Notes: generated from the sequence alone by a model not told the origin. A stretch of DNA of 64,000 nt from Sphingopyxis lindanitolerans (GCF_002993885.1 NZ_CM009578.1:1367251-1431250); one strand, 5' to 3'; positions 1-8,607 are shown, numbered from the stretch's first letter. Translations and numbers: made by a program.

Positions 1-960
1 GGCGAATTGAAGGTCAGCGTCGATTGCGCGATCGGCTGTGCGATCCAGCCCGGAATCGACACCGATATCGCCGACCAGATCCGCCATGCGCAGATTGCGC
101 TGAAACGCGCCAAGCGCACCGACCGCATCGAGATCTATGAGCCCGAGGCGGCGATCCTGTCGGACAATCGCTTCGGCCTCGAGACCGAACTGAGGAGCGC
201 GATCGAGGAGGATCGGCTCCACCTCGAATTCCAGCCGCTGATCGAGCTTGCGACCGGCACCGTTGCAGGGTTCGAGGCGCTCGCGCGTTGGAACACCAGC
301 GACGGGCTTTCGATCCCGCCGACCGAATTCATCCCGATCGCCGAGGATTCGGGGCTCATCGTCCCGCTCGGCCAATGGGCGATCGGCAAGGCGGCGGCGA
401 CGCTTGCCGACTGGGACCGGGCGAACGGCGGCGTGCCGGTCGATTGCTATATCTCGGTCAATGTCTCGGCGATCCAACTGGTGCGCGACGATGTCGCGGC
501 GGTGGTGCGCGACGCGCTCGCCGCCAATGCGATCGGCGGCGAGCGGCTGATGATCGAGCTGACCGAAAGCGCGATCATCGGCGACCCCGACCTCGCCCTG
601 TCGGTGCTGAACGAATTGAAGGCGCTCGAAGCCCGTGTCGCGATGGACGATTTCGGCACCGGCTATTCCAACCTCGCCTATCTCCAGCGCCTGCCGCTCG
701 ACGTGCTCAAGATCGACCGCAGCTTCGTCGACCATATGGTCGAGGACCGCGACAAGGCGGCGATCGTCCGCACGATCCAGAGCCTCGCCGAAGTGCTGGG
801 GATGCGCACGACCGCAGAAGGCGTCGAGACCGCCGACCAGGCGCGGCTGCTGTCGGCGCTCGGCTGCGATTTCGGGCAGGGTTTCCTGTTCGCGCGGCCG
901 CTGGATACGAAGGCGGCGCTCGCCTATTGGCGTCAGTCGCTCGACCGCCCGATCATCTGA
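1..960 (+). CDS. GGDEF-EAL cyclic-di-GMP phosphodiesterase, 5' truncated
   Basis: The reading frame is open from the first base, so the start lies outside the window. The first 45 or so residues look like the tail of a GGDEF domain, followed by a full EAL domain. The signature EALARW is near residue 92, NVSA near 154, ELTES near 186, DDFGTGYS near 216, LKID near 236 and AEGVET near 273. All metal-binding and catalytic positions of an active EAL phosphodiesterase are therefore present, so hydrolysis of c-di-GMP to pGpG is likely. Whether the GGDEF part is catalytic cannot be seen. The gene ends 28 bp inside the 3' end of the convergent CCA-adding enzyme. Confidence 0.9.
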   Translation, partial: GELKVSVDCAIGCAIQPGIDTDIADQIRHAQIALKRAKRTDRIEIYEPEAAILSDNRFGLETELRSAIEEDRLHLEFQPLIELATGTVAGFEALARWNTSDGLSIPPTEFIPIAEDSGLIVPLGQWAIGKAAATLADWDRANGGVPVDCYISVNVSAIQLVRDDVAAVVRDALAANAIGGERLMIELTESAIIGDPDLALSVLNELKALEARVAMDDFGTGYSNLAYLQRLPLDVLKIDRSFVDHMVEDRDKAAIVRTIQSLAEVLGMRTTAEGVETADQARLLSALGCDFGQGFLFARPLDTKAALAYWRQSLDRPII

Positions 961-2138
961 TCGGCGAGTTCGCCGACCCGCGCGGCATCGGGATAATCCT
1001 CCGCCACCCATTGCGCCTCGATCTCACGCAGGATTCGCGCGACCTCCGGCCCCGCGGTCACGCCGCGCGCGATGATGTCGCCGCCCTTGATCGGCAGCAT
1101 CGGGATGTCCCAGCCGCGCAGCGCCTCGACCGCCGCCCTTGCCTCGGCGGATGCCGCCGCAAACAGCCAGGCATCGCGCGCCGCCTCGATCCCGATGTCG
1201 CGCGCCAGGCGGCGCGCCGGTCGCGGGGCGCCGCGATGCCCCGCGACCGCCCCCAGATGCTTGCGCTGCCGCGTCGAAAGCCGCAGCCGGCTCGCCACCT
1301 GCTCGGCGGTCGCGGCGTCGGCGGGGAGCAGCGCGGCAAGACGGCGCAGCGCAGCAGGCTCCACTACCGCCGCCGCCTCGTTGATGAGCAGCCGGTCGAG
1401 CGCCACCGCAAAACCTCCGTCGAGTTCGGGCAGGATCACCGCGAAGATGCCGTCGGCCGCCATCTGCGCCGCAATCTCGCGCGGGTCGGGCAGGGACAAT
1501 ATCTTGAGCAATTCGTCGGCGACCCGCTCGCGCGACAGGCTCTTGAGCGACTGGCGCGCGGCGATGACCGCCGCATGGCTTTCGGCTTCGAGTTCGCTCC
1601 GCCCAAAGCGCGCCGCGAACCGATAGAAGCGCAGGATGCGCAGATGATCCTCGGCGATGCGCGTCGCGGCGTCGCCGATGAAGCGCACGCAGCCGGCCTC
1701 CAGGTCGGCGATACCGCCGAAATAATCGGCCACCGCGCCGCTGTCCGGGTCGGCGTAGAGCGCGTTGATCGTAAAGTCGCGCCGCGCCGCATCGGCGCGC
1801 CAATCGTCCGCAAAGGCGATCGTCGCGCGGCGCCCGTCAGTCGCGACATCGTGGCGCAGCGTCGTGATCTCGTGACGCTCGCCGCTCGCGATCGCGGTGA
1901 CCGTGCCGTGGGCGATGCCGGTCGGGATGACCTTGATGTCCGCCGCCTCGAGGCGCCGGGTCACGTCCTGCGGCACCAGCGGGGTCGCGAGGTCGATGTC
2001 GGTCACGGCCAGCCCGAGCAATGTGTCGCGCACCGCGCCGCCGACGATCTTCACCGCGCCGCCGTCGGCACGCAGCGCCGCGACGATCCGTCGCAGGCCG
2101 GGCGCGCGCAGCCAGTCGGTGTCGGGCAGCGTCGTCAT
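933..2138 (-). CDS. cca: CCA tRNA nucleotidyltransferase
   Basis: This 401-residue class II nucleotidyltransferase adds or repairs the CCA end of tRNAs. The N-terminal head shows KIVGGAVRDTLLG followed by DIDLAT, which supplies the two metal-binding aspartates, then RRDFTINALY and the RILRFYRFAARFG region of the neck. The ATG at 2138 is preferred because it begins the conserved region and follows the stop of the NUDIX gene by one base; an in-frame ATG at 2174 would add a basic stretch overlapping that gene. It is the last gene of a minus-strand run with the NUDIX and DUF1285 genes, a common alphaproteobacterial arrangement. Confidence 0.93.
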   Translation of the reverse strand: MTTLPDTDWLRAPGLRRIVAALRADGGAVKIVGGAVRDTLLGLAVTDIDLATPLVPQDVTRRLEAADIKVIPTGIAHGTVTAIASGERHEITTLRHDVATDGRRATIAFADDWRADAARRDFTINALYADPDSGAVADYFGGIADLEAGCVRFIGDAATRIAEDHLRILRFYRFAARFGRSELEAESHAAVIAARQSLKSLSRERVADELLKILSLPDPREIAAQMAADGIFAVILPELDGGFAVALDRLLINEAAAVVEPAALRRLAALLPADAATAEQVASRLRLSTRQRKHLGAVAGHRGAPRPARRLARDIGIEAARDAWLFAAASAEARAAVEALRGWDIPMLPIKGGDIIARGVTAGPEVARILREIEAQWVAEDYPDAARVGELADQMIGRSSD

Positions 2139-2139
2139 C

Positions 2140-2727
2140 CTAGCGATGCCAGCCCGGCGGCAGGCGCCGCGCAAGGTTGATGATGATATCCGCCGTCACG
2201 CCCCAGATCCGCCGTCCCTGCCAGTCCATATCGTAATAATGGCGGTCCTGCCCCTGCCAGTTCGCATGGTGCAACTGATAATTGCCGGGGTCGAACAAGA
2301 TGTCGAGCGGCACTTCGAACCAGGCCTCGACCTCGTCGGGATTGGGATCGAGCGGCAGATCGGGCGGAATCACGCCGAGCACCGGAGTAATGTGATAGCC
2401 GCTGCCCGAGCGATAGGCGGTGGTGGCGCCCGCCACCATCACGTCGCGGCGGTCGAGCCCGATCTCCTCCTCGGCCTCGCGCAGCGCGGCATCGACCACG
2501 TCGCGGTCGCCTGGGTCGACCTTGCCGCCCGGAAAGGCGACCTGTCCAGCATGGCTGCGCAGCCATTGCGGCCTTTGGGTCAGGATCACGCCGGGGTCGG
2601 GCCGGTCGGTGAAGGCGATCAGCACCGCCGCGTCGCGCAGCGTCCGGCCGTGGAGCAGATAGGCTTCGTCCGATCCCGTATCGGGGAGCAGATTGCCCAG
2701 CGCCGCGTGCAATTTTTCGGACAGCAT
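2140..2727 (-). CDS. NUDIX hydrolase, CoA pyrophosphatase type
   Basis: A 195-residue NUDIX protein. The Nudix box spans about residues 67-90 (GGKVDPGD, then REAEEEIG). It is preceded by LTQRPQWLRSHAGQVAFPGG, the LLTxR...GQVxFPGG signature of the NudL/NUDT7 CoA-diphosphatase subfamily. Members of that subfamily cleave CoA and CoA esters to 3',5'-ADP and phosphopantetheine. The start overlaps the stop of the upstream DUF1285 gene by one base (TGATG on the minus strand), and the stop lies one base from the cca start, so the three genes are probably cotranscribed. Confidence 0.88.
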   Translation of the reverse strand: MLSEKLHAALGNLLPDTGSDEAYLLHGRTLRDAAVLIAFTDRPDPGVILTQRPQWLRSHAGQVAFPGGKVDPGDRDVVDAALREAEEEIGLDRRDVMVAGATTAYRSGSGYHITPVLGVIPPDLPLDPNPDEVEAWFEVPLDILFDPGNYQLHHANWQGQDRHYYDMDWQGRRIWGVTADIIINLARRLPPGWHR

Positions 2728-3311
2728 CAGGCGTCGACCAGCGCAAAGCGCGCGCCGTTCGACCAGATCGCGGGCGATGTCTCGCTCTCCGCCAGCGCCA
2801 TCTCGACGATCTCATAATAGAGCGCGCGGTCGATTCGCGCTTCGAGCCCGTTCCCGATCGTCCCGCGGACGTGCAGGCGCGGATCGGGATCGTCGGCGTC
2901 GGCGCCAAAGCGCAGCGGATGATCGGGGCCCGCCATCACGAGGTCGTCGGTATCGAGCCGAAAGACCAGCTTGCGCGCCTTGCCCGCGCCCTCGCTCTTC
3001 ATCTCGACCGCGCGGAAGGGCATATCCTCGACCGCGATCGCCAGTTTTTCGACAGGCGTGACGAGGACATGGCCGCCGTCGGGCTCGCGGCGCAGGATCG
3101 TCGAGAACAGCTTGACCATCGCGGGGCGGTTGATCCGGCCGCCTTCGTGAAACCAGCTTCCGTCGGCGCGAATCTCCATCGCGCTGTCGCCCGCGCGCGC
3201 CGGATGCCATTCGTCGACCGGCGGCAGTTTGCGCGCCGCGAGCAGGTCGGCGGTTTCGGCGAGCGAGAGCTGGGAAAAATCCTTGGGAAGCGAAGGCGCG
3301 GGGGTGACCAT
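2727..3311 (-). CDS. DUF1285 family protein
   Basis: A 194-residue soluble protein that fits the DUF1285 family. The visible features are DGSWFHEGGRINRPAMVKLFS near residue 50 and a VTPVEKLAIAVEDMPF stretch near 85. The biochemical function of the family is not established. The ATG at 3311 is chosen; a 19-residue upstream extension from 3368 would run into a GC-rich hairpin and lacks conserved sequence. The gene is first in the DUF1285-NUDIX-cca run, with one-base overlap to the NUDIX start. No signal peptide or membrane segment is visible. Confidence 0.8.
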   Translation of the reverse strand: MVTPAPSLPKDFSQLSLAETADLLAARKLPPVDEWHPARAGDSAMEIRADGSWFHEGGRINRPAMVKLFSTILRREPDGGHVLVTPVEKLAIAVEDMPFRAVEMKSEGAGKARKLVFRLDTDDLVMAGPDHPLRFGADADDPDPRLHVRGTIGNGLEARIDRALYYEIVEMALAESETSPAIWSNGARFALVDA

Positions 3312-3354
3312 GTCTCCGACATAGGGGGATGGGCGGTCGGTGCAAGTCCATCGA

Positions 3355-3382
3355 CGTCGCCCCCACACAGGCGGGGGCGACG
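3355..3382. repeat. GC-rich hairpin
   Basis: Perfect 10-bp arms (CGTCGCCCCC and its complement) are separated by an 8-base loop. It sits between the end of the minus-strand GNAT gene (3387) and the start of the DUF1285 gene (3311). It could weaken read-through between them, but no T-run follows on the minus strand, so it is not a classical intrinsic terminator. Confidence 0.45.
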
Positions 3383-3386
3383 GATG

Positions 3387-3890
3387 TCAGCGCGGCCCGA
3401 TCATCCCGGCACCCACCACCAGCCCATGGCCGTTCACCGCCCGCGCCAGCAGGCGGCGGCGCTCGAACGGACCCGGCAAGTCCCACGCCCCTGTCGCGTC
3501 GGCGGTGAAATCGAAGAAGCGGCCATAATATTCGGGGTCGCCGATCATCATCAGCGCGCCATCGGCGACGGTCTCGGCGGCTTCGAGCATATGCGCCATC
3601 AGCATACGGCCATGCCCGCCGCGCTGGACTCCGGGGCGCACCGCGACGGGACCGACCATCACCAGCGGCGTGGCGGCCCCGCTCGCCGCCCGATGCGCGA
3701 CCGGCCAGCATTGGATCGTGCCGATCAGCGCGCGCGCCTCGACAACCGCGAAGCTCAGCCGGGGCACCGCATCCACGCCGACGCGGATGCGATAGGCGGT
3801 TCGTCCAAAGCGATCCGTCCCGAAAGCAGCGTCGAGGAGATCCTCGACCGCCTGCGGCTCGATATCGGACAATGGAAGTAACTCGACCAA
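3387..3890 (-). CDS. GNAT family N-acetyltransferase
   Basis: A 167-residue single-domain protein with GNAT character. The central MVGPVAVRPGVQRGGHGRML segment (about residues 77-96) is motif A, with the RxxGxG/A-type acetyl-CoA pyrophosphate loop. A following GDPEYYGRFFDF resembles motif B of the YhbS-like subgroup. The acceptor substrate cannot be told. The start at 3890 has a 91-bp spacer to the divergent folB-like gene, so both may be served by that short gap. No membrane or signal segment is present. Confidence 0.82.
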   Translation of the reverse strand: MVELLPLSDIEPQAVEDLLDAAFGTDRFGRTAYRIRVGVDAVPRLSFAVVEARALIGTIQCWPVAHRAASGAATPLVMVGPVAVRPGVQRGGHGRMLMAHMLEAAETVADGALMMIGDPEYYGRFFDFTADATGAWDLPGPFERRRLLARAVNGHGLVVGAGMIGPR

Positions 3891-3980
3891 CGCGCACCCT
3901 TTCGCTAATGCGGCGGCGCTTTAGGGTCCGGGCTCGGCGATGGAAAGCCGAATGTCGCACCCGCCGAACAGGAATTTCTT

Positions 3981-4364
3981 GTGACCGATACATTGTGGCT
4001 CGAAGTCGATGGCCTGACCGCCCAGGTGCTGACCGGCATCTATTCCGAAGAAACCCACCTGCCGCAGCCGCTGCGCATTTCGGTGCGCGCGAAGCTGGTC
4101 ATCGCCGATCATTATGATCCGACCACCCCGCTCAGCCGGTCGAAGAATTACATGCACCTCAAATTCGCGGCGACCGAAGGCATTCCCAAGGACGTCCATT
4201 TCGTGCTGATCGAAAGCGTCGCCGACCATATCATCGACACGCTTCTCCTGCAGGACGAAAAGGTCGAGGAGGTCGAGGTCAAGATCGTCAAGCTCGCCAT
4301 CGCCGAGGAAGGCGAGGAGATCGGCATCACGATGCGGCGGAATCGTTTGGGGGGCCGAAAGTGA
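3981..4364 (+). CDS. folB: dihydroneopterin aldolase family protein (FolB-like)
   Basis: A 127-residue protein with the tunnelling fold of FolB. EVDGLTAQVLTGIYSEE is the N-terminal strand and active-site glutamate region, and VEEVEVKIVKLAI near residue 95 is the conserved lysine strand. FolB converts dihydroneopterin to 6-hydroxymethyl-dihydropterin plus glycolaldehyde in folate synthesis. The start is GTG at 3981; no better ATG lies upstream in frame. The stop overlaps the GTG of the next gene by four bases, so the pair is translationally coupled, which supports a shared pterin role. Confidence 0.82.
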   Translation: MTDTLWLEVDGLTAQVLTGIYSEETHLPQPLRISVRAKLVIADHYDPTTPLSRSKNYMHLKFAATEGIPKDVHFVLIESVADHIIDTLLLQDEKVEEVEVKIVKLAIAEEGEEIGITMRRNRLGGRK

Positions 4365-5167
4365 CGAAAGTGCCGCGCAGCGTGCCTTTGGCGCTGGTCA
4401 CCGGGGGGCTCCACCGGGTCGGTGCGGCGATCGCGGCGCGGCTGGTGCGTGAGGGCTATGCGCTGGCGCTGCACCGGCGGAGCGCCGCGGAAACCGACGC
4501 GATTCTGGCCGACGCGCTCGCCGAGACGGGGGCGGTGAGCCGCCATTTTCAGGCCGACCTGGCGGACCCCGCCGAAGTGGACGCGCTGATCCCGGAAGTT
4601 GTCGCCACCTTCGGCCGCGCGCCCGATCTGCTCGTCAACAATGCCGCGCTGTTCGCCGAGGGCGAGTGGCCCGACCTGTCGGCGTCCGCACTCGCGGCGA
4701 TGATGCAGGTCAATTTGTCGGCGCCGGTCATGCTTGCCACGGCGCTCGTCGCGGCGAGCGCCTCGGCTGCCTTGGCAGGCGCTCAGAATAAACGCGCACG
4801 CCCGGCGATCGTCAACATCGTCGACCAGCGCGTCCTGCACCCGGTCCCCGACCAGGTTGCCTACAGCCTGTCGAAGGCGGCGCTGTGGCAGGCGACCGCG
4901 ACGCTGGCGGTCGCGTTCGGAAACCGCGCGCGCGTCAACGCCGTCGCGCCGGGGCTGACGATGGCGACCGACGATTATTCGGCGGCGCAGGTCGAGCGGC
5001 TGGCGGACCGCATGCCGCTGGGTGCGCTGCCGACGCCCACACAGATCGCCGACGCGGTGGTCTATCTCGCGCGCGCCGAGGCGGTGACCGGGCAGACGAT
5101 CTTCGTCGACGGCGGCGCACATCTGGCGCCGATGGGACGCGATTTCGTGGCGCTGGAAAAAGACTGA
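4361..5167 (+). CDS. SDR oxidoreductase, pteridine-reductase-like
   Basis: A 268-residue short-chain dehydrogenase. The cofactor loop is TGGLHRVG: the last part of the usual TGxxxGxG motif carries an Arg, as in NADPH-dependent pteridine reductases (PTR1, FolM). NNAA and YSLSK (Tyr and Lys of the active site) are intact. The usual catalytic serine strand reads IVNIVDQR, placing Asp where PTR1 also has Asp. Together with four-base coupling to folB, reduction of a dihydropterin or dihydrofolate is the best guess. The GTG start is set by that overlap. A general SDR role remains possible. Confidence 0.8.
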   Translation: MTKVPRSVPLALVTGGLHRVGAAIAARLVREGYALALHRRSAAETDAILADALAETGAVSRHFQADLADPAEVDALIPEVVATFGRAPDLLVNNAALFAEGEWPDLSASALAAMMQVNLSAPVMLATALVAASASAALAGAQNKRARPAIVNIVDQRVLHPVPDQVAYSLSKAALWQATATLAVAFGNRARVNAVAPGLTMATDDYSAAQVERLADRMPLGALPTPTQIADAVVYLARAEAVTGQTIFVDGGAHLAPMGRDFVALEKD

Positions 5168-5182
5168 GCCCACCCAAGACCC

Positions 5183-5269
5183 GTTTGCCCTGAGCTTGTC
5201 GAAGGGCTGTTCTTTCCTTCAGCGCCGCCAAAGAGAAGAACGGTGCTTCGACAAGCTCAGCACGAACGG
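5183..5269. repeat. sphingomonad-type inverted repeat
   Basis: A perfect 15-bp inverted repeat (CTGAGCTTGTCGAAG at 5190-5204 and its complement at 5246-5260), with imperfect extension outwards towards CCGTTTG and CGAACGG. It fills the gap between the plus-strand SDR stop and the minus-strand aldehyde dehydrogenase stop, so it is placed to act as a bidirectional transcript end. Repeats of this type are common in sphingomonad genomes. Confidence 0.8.
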
Positions 5270-5282
5270 AGTTGGTTGAGCA

Positions 5283-6716
5283 TCAGTGAATATGCACCGC
5301 CTTGGTCACCAGATAGCCATCCAGCCCCTCGGGACCGCTCTCGCTGCCGAAACCCGATTCCTTGATCCCGCCGAACGGCATGTCGCTTGCCGAGATGACG
5401 AAGCTGTTGATCCCGACCATCCCGCTTTCGATGCCGTCGGCGATGCGGTTGATGCGGCGGCCATTTTCGGTGAAGGCAAAGGCGGCGAGGCCATAGGGCA
5501 GCCGGTTTGCCTGTTCGAGCGCTTCCTCCTCGGTGCCGAAGGGGCGGATCAGCGCCATCGGGCCAAAGGGTTCATTGTTCATCGCATCGGCGTCGAGCGG
5601 CACGTCGGCGAGCGCGGTCGGCTGGAAGAAATACCCCTCCCCGGTCGCCTCGCCGCCCGCGATCACCCGCGCGCCCTTCGCTTTCGCATCGGCGATCATC
5701 GCCTGTAATGCGGGCGCGCGGCGCGCGTTGGCGAGCGGTCCCATCTGGGTATCGGGGTCGAGCCCGCTGCCGACACGGACCTTTTTCGTGCGCTCGGCGA
5801 AACCCGCGACGAAAGCGTCGTAAATGCCCTGCTGGACATAGAAGCGCGTCGGCGACACGCAGACCTGCCCCGCGTTGCGGAATTTCTGCGCCACGACGCG
5901 GTCGAGCGTCGCCTGAAGGTCGCAATCGTCGAAGATCAGCACCGGCGCGTGGCCGCCAAGTTCCATCGTGATCCGCTGGACCCGGTCGGCGGCGAGCTTC
6001 ATCAGATGCTTGCCGACCGCGGTCGAGCCGGTGAAGCTGACCTTGCGGATCACTTCGCTGCCGAGCAGGTGGCGGCTGATCATGTCGGGATGGCCATAGA
6101 CGAGCTGGACGACGTCGCCGGCAATGCCCGCGTCGGCGATGCAGCGCATGATCGCGCTGGTGCAGCCCGGCGTCTCCTCGGGCGCCTTGGCGATCACGAC
6201 GCAGCCCGCGGCGAGCGCCGGGGCGATCTTTTTGACCATCAGGTTGACCGGGAAATTCCACGGACTGAACGCCGCGACCGGGCCGACCGGCTGTTTGAGC
6301 ACCATCGAACGCTGGCCCGCGGGGCGCTGGACGACGCGGCCGGTGATGCGTTTCCCTTCCTCGGCGAAATAGGCGAAGAGCGCCGCCGCCGACAGCACTT
6401 CGCCGCGCGCCTCGGCGATCGGCTTGCCCTGTTCGAGCGTCAGCAGCATCGCGATCCGGTCGGCGCGCTCGCGGATCAACCCCGCGGCCTTGTGCATCAG
6501 CGCCGCGCGCTCGTCGGGCGTCTTCGCGCGCCACACCGGCCAGCCGCGCGCGGCGGCAGCGAGCGCCTCGTCGAGATCGGCGGCCGTCGCCACCGGCAGT
6601 TCGGCGACCGTGGCGGCGGTTGCGGGGTTGAACACCGGCCGTTCCTCGCGCCCCTCGCCGCTCCGCCATGCCCCGTCGATGAAAAGCTGGAGGTCGGCGT
6701 CGTAGGTCGCGGTCAT
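5283..6716 (-). CDS. NAD(P)-dependent aldehyde dehydrogenase, succinate-semialdehyde type
   Basis: A 477-residue class-3-like ALDH of normal length. The cofactor segment FSPWNFPVNL is near residue 146, SFTGSTAVGK near 225, the general-base motif MELGGHAP near 248 and the catalytic cysteine in NAGQVCVSPTRFY near 284. The RFYVQQGIYDAF and KESGFGSESG segments are those of the succinate-semialdehyde/glutarate-semialdehyde subgroup (GabD/DavD). The ATG at 6716 matches family N-termini; the frame extends to 6791 but that part lies in an inverted repeat. It is flanked on both sides by palindromic repeats and appears monocistronic. Confidence 0.85.
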   Translation of the reverse strand: MTATYDADLQLFIDGAWRSGEGREERPVFNPATAATVAELPVATAADLDEALAAAARGWPVWRAKTPDERAALMHKAAGLIRERADRIAMLLTLEQGKPIAEARGEVLSAAALFAYFAEEGKRITGRVVQRPAGQRSMVLKQPVGPVAAFSPWNFPVNLMVKKIAPALAAGCVVIAKAPEETPGCTSAIMRCIADAGIAGDVVQLVYGHPDMISRHLLGSEVIRKVSFTGSTAVGKHLMKLAADRVQRITMELGGHAPVLIFDDCDLQATLDRVVAQKFRNAGQVCVSPTRFYVQQGIYDAFVAGFAERTKKVRVGSGLDPDTQMGPLANARRAPALQAMIADAKAKGARVIAGGEATGEGYFFQPTALADVPLDADAMNNEPFGPMALIRPFGTEEEALEQANRLPYGLAAFAFTENGRRINRIADGIESGMVGINSFVISASDMPFGGIKESGFGSESGPEGLDGYLVTKAVHIH

Positions 6717-6745
6717 GGCGGGGCCCTTCAATGCGCCCCCCGAAA

Positions 6746-6829
6746 CCCGTTCGTGTCGAGCGAAGTCGAGACACCCATCGATGTAGCGCAAGGTCGAGAG
6801 GCGTCTCGACTTCGCTCGACGCGAACGGG
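6746..6829. repeat. inverted repeat upstream of aldehyde dehydrogenase
   Basis: Two arms of 29 bp (6746-6774 and 6801-6829) pair with 27 matches, built around GTCGAGCGAAGTCGAGAC. It lies between the end of the 2OG oxygenase gene and the start of the aldehyde dehydrogenase gene, both on the minus strand. It may end the upstream transcript. The core sequence differs from the repeat at 5183-5269 but has the same layout. Confidence 0.8.
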
Positions 6830-6871
6830 AAGAGGGGCTTGGTCTAACGGTGGCGCCTATATAGGAACGCC

Positions 6872-7471
6872 TCAGCGATAGTTAAAGCTGATACTAATCC
6901 GCTCGCCCTTGCCCGCGTGCGGCATCACCTCGTGCCGGAGCCAGCTTTCCCACAGAAAGACCCGGCCGGCGGCGGGTTCGGCGTAGATGAAGGGCAGCAG
7001 ATGTTCGGGCGCATCGTCGGTGTGTCCCGGCGCCGCCATCAGCATCGGCAGGCGCGGATCCTCGAGCTTCAAGGCCCCCGATCCCGGCGGGACCGCGACG
7101 TAGAAGGTTCCCGACACGATGCTGTGCGGGTGGATATGTCCGCTGTGGGTGCCGCCGGGTTTCAGGACATTGACCCACAGGCTGTCGAGCTTCAATGGCT
7201 TGGCGAGGTCGAAATGGCACGCCCTGACGAAGGCCTTCACCTGCTTATCGAGCAGGCGCTTGAGGTCGTGGAAGGCGGGATCGCGCTCGGGCAGGTCGCC
7301 GAGGCTCGCGTAACTCGTATAGCCCTTGTAACCATGCTCGCGGCTCCACCCCCGCCCCGCGCCATCCTCCTCGGCGAACAGGCGGCAGCTTTCCTCCAGC
7401 TCCGCGAGCAATTCGGGGGTGCCGATGTCGGCTTCGTAGAAATTGGTGGCGAAGAGCGTGCGAACGGGCAT
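6872..7471 (-). CDS. putative 2OG-Fe(II) oxygenase (TIGR02466-like)
   Basis: A 199-residue protein resembling the TIGR02466 family of putative 2-oxoglutarate/iron oxygenases. GGTHSGHIHPHSIVSGTFYV (about 106-125) carries the histidine-rich metal-binding strand. The C-terminal part has RHEVMPH and ends in RISISFNY, which would supply the distal iron ligand and the 2-oxoglutarate-binding arginine. The substrate is unknown. The start at 7471 directly opens a conserved LFATNFYEADI strand. It stands alone between two inverted repeats. Confidence 0.75.
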   Translation of the reverse strand: MPVRTLFATNFYEADIGTPELLAELEESCRLFAEEDGAGRGWSREHGYKGYTSYASLGDLPERDPAFHDLKRLLDKQVKAFVRACHFDLAKPLKLDSLWVNVLKPGGTHSGHIHPHSIVSGTFYVAVPPGSGALKLEDPRLPMLMAAPGHTDDAPEHLLPFIYAEPAAGRVFLWESWLRHEVMPHAGKGERISISFNYR

Positions 7472-7534
7472 GATGGGCGCAAAGCATAGGATGCGGGCAA
7501 GCGCAAGGCGTTGAACCTGACAGGTCTCCTAAAC

Positions 7535-7637
7535 CGTCATGCTGAACTTGTTTCAGCATCCACGGCCGGGACTTGCGGCAAACGCGGCGCGGCTCGAAAG
7601 GGCAGACCATGGATGCTGAAACAAGTTCAGCATGACG
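7535..7637. repeat. long perfect inverted repeat
   Basis: Perfect 27-bp arms (7535-7561 and 7611-7637), starting CGTCATGCTGAACTTG, are separated by 49 bases. It lies in the divergent gap between the oxygenase gene and the SMP-30 gene. The right arm ends 30 bp before the SMP-30 ATG, so the hairpin could form in that leader if transcription begins upstream of it. Confidence 0.85.
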
Positions 7638-7667
7638 AAAAGAGAGTATCGAGACAGGGAGAGAAGA

Positions 7668-8588
7668 ATGGCCGAGTTTGAACTGATCGCCGACGGATTG
7701 CGCTTCCCCGAGGCGCCGGTCGTGATGGACGACGGCAGCGTCATCGTCGTCGAGATCGAGCAGGGACGGATCACGCGCTGCTGGCCCGGCGGCCGCAAAG
7801 AGGTCGTCGCGACCCCCGGCGGCGGCCCAAACGGCCTGGCGATTGGTCCCGACGGCAAGCTGTATTGCTGCAACAACGGCGGCTTTCACTATGTCGAGGC
7901 GAACGGCTATCTCGCCCCGCACGGCATCGCGAGCGACTATTCGGGCGGGCGGATCGAGCGCATCGATATCGACACCGGCGCGGTCGAAATCCTCTACAAA
8001 TCGGGCGACAATGACGTGATCCTGCGCGGCCCGAACGACATCATGTTCGACACGCATGGCGGTTTCTGGTTCACCGATCATGGCAAGGTCGATTATGCGA
8101 AGCGCGCCCACGATATCGTCGGCATCTTCTATGCCAAAGCCGACGGCAGCTTCATCGAGGAAGTGATCTTCCCAAGCAACAACCCGAACGGCGTCGGCCT
8201 GTCGCCCGACGGCAACAGTCTTTATGCCGCCGAAACCTATACCTGCCGCCTGATGAAGTTCAACATCATCGCCCCCGGCAAGGTCGATGACGCCGCAGGG
8301 CCAGGCGGTCCCGGCATCCCGCTCTATCGCCCCGCGGGCTATAAATTCTTCGACAGCCTGGCGATGGAGGCGAACGGCAATATCTGCGTCGCGACGATCG
8401 GCGAATGCGGGATCAGCGTCGTCTCGCCAGAGGGCGAGCTGGTCGAATTCGTCGCGACCGACGATATCTTCACCACCAACATCGCGTTCGGGGGGGAAGA
8501 TATGCGCGACGCCTATCTGACCCTGTCGGGCAGTGGACGGCTGGTGAAGACGCGCTGGGCGCGGCCGGGATTGAAGCTGCAATATTGA
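7668..8588 (+). CDS. SMP-30/gluconolactonase/LRE family protein
   Basis: A 306-residue six-bladed beta-propeller. LRFPEAPVVMDDGSVIVVE at the N-terminus carries the metal-binding glutamate (PEAP/PEGP motif), PNGLAIGPDGKLY supplies an Asn ligand near residue 62, and PNGVGLSPDGNSLY near 176 supplies the next ligand. Family members open lactones or hydrolyse organophosphates. The ATG at 7668 is preceded by an AGGGAGAGAAG ribosome-binding site; an ATG 36 bases upstream falls inside the inverted repeat. No signal peptide is seen, so it is probably cytoplasmic. The VIT1-like gene follows after 19 bp. Confidence 0.85.
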   Translation: MAEFELIADGLRFPEAPVVMDDGSVIVVEIEQGRITRCWPGGRKEVVATPGGGPNGLAIGPDGKLYCCNNGGFHYVEANGYLAPHGIASDYSGGRIERIDIDTGAVEILYKSGDNDVILRGPNDIMFDTHGGFWFTDHGKVDYAKRAHDIVGIFYAKADGSFIEEVIFPSNNPNGVGLSPDGNSLYAAETYTCRLMKFNIIAPGKVDDAAGPGGPGIPLYRPAGYKFFDSLAMEANGNICVATIGECGISVVSPEGELVEFVATDDIFTTNIAFGGEDMRDAYLTLSGSGRLVKTRWARPGLKLQY

Positions 8589-8607
8589 GAAGGGGCAACG
8601 GCGGATC

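Noticed and set aside
288..2180. A 630-codon plus-strand open frame across the EAL and cca genes
   Set aside because: Its translation is Arg/Gly/Ala-rich and antisense to clear genes; it is a shadow caused by high GC content.
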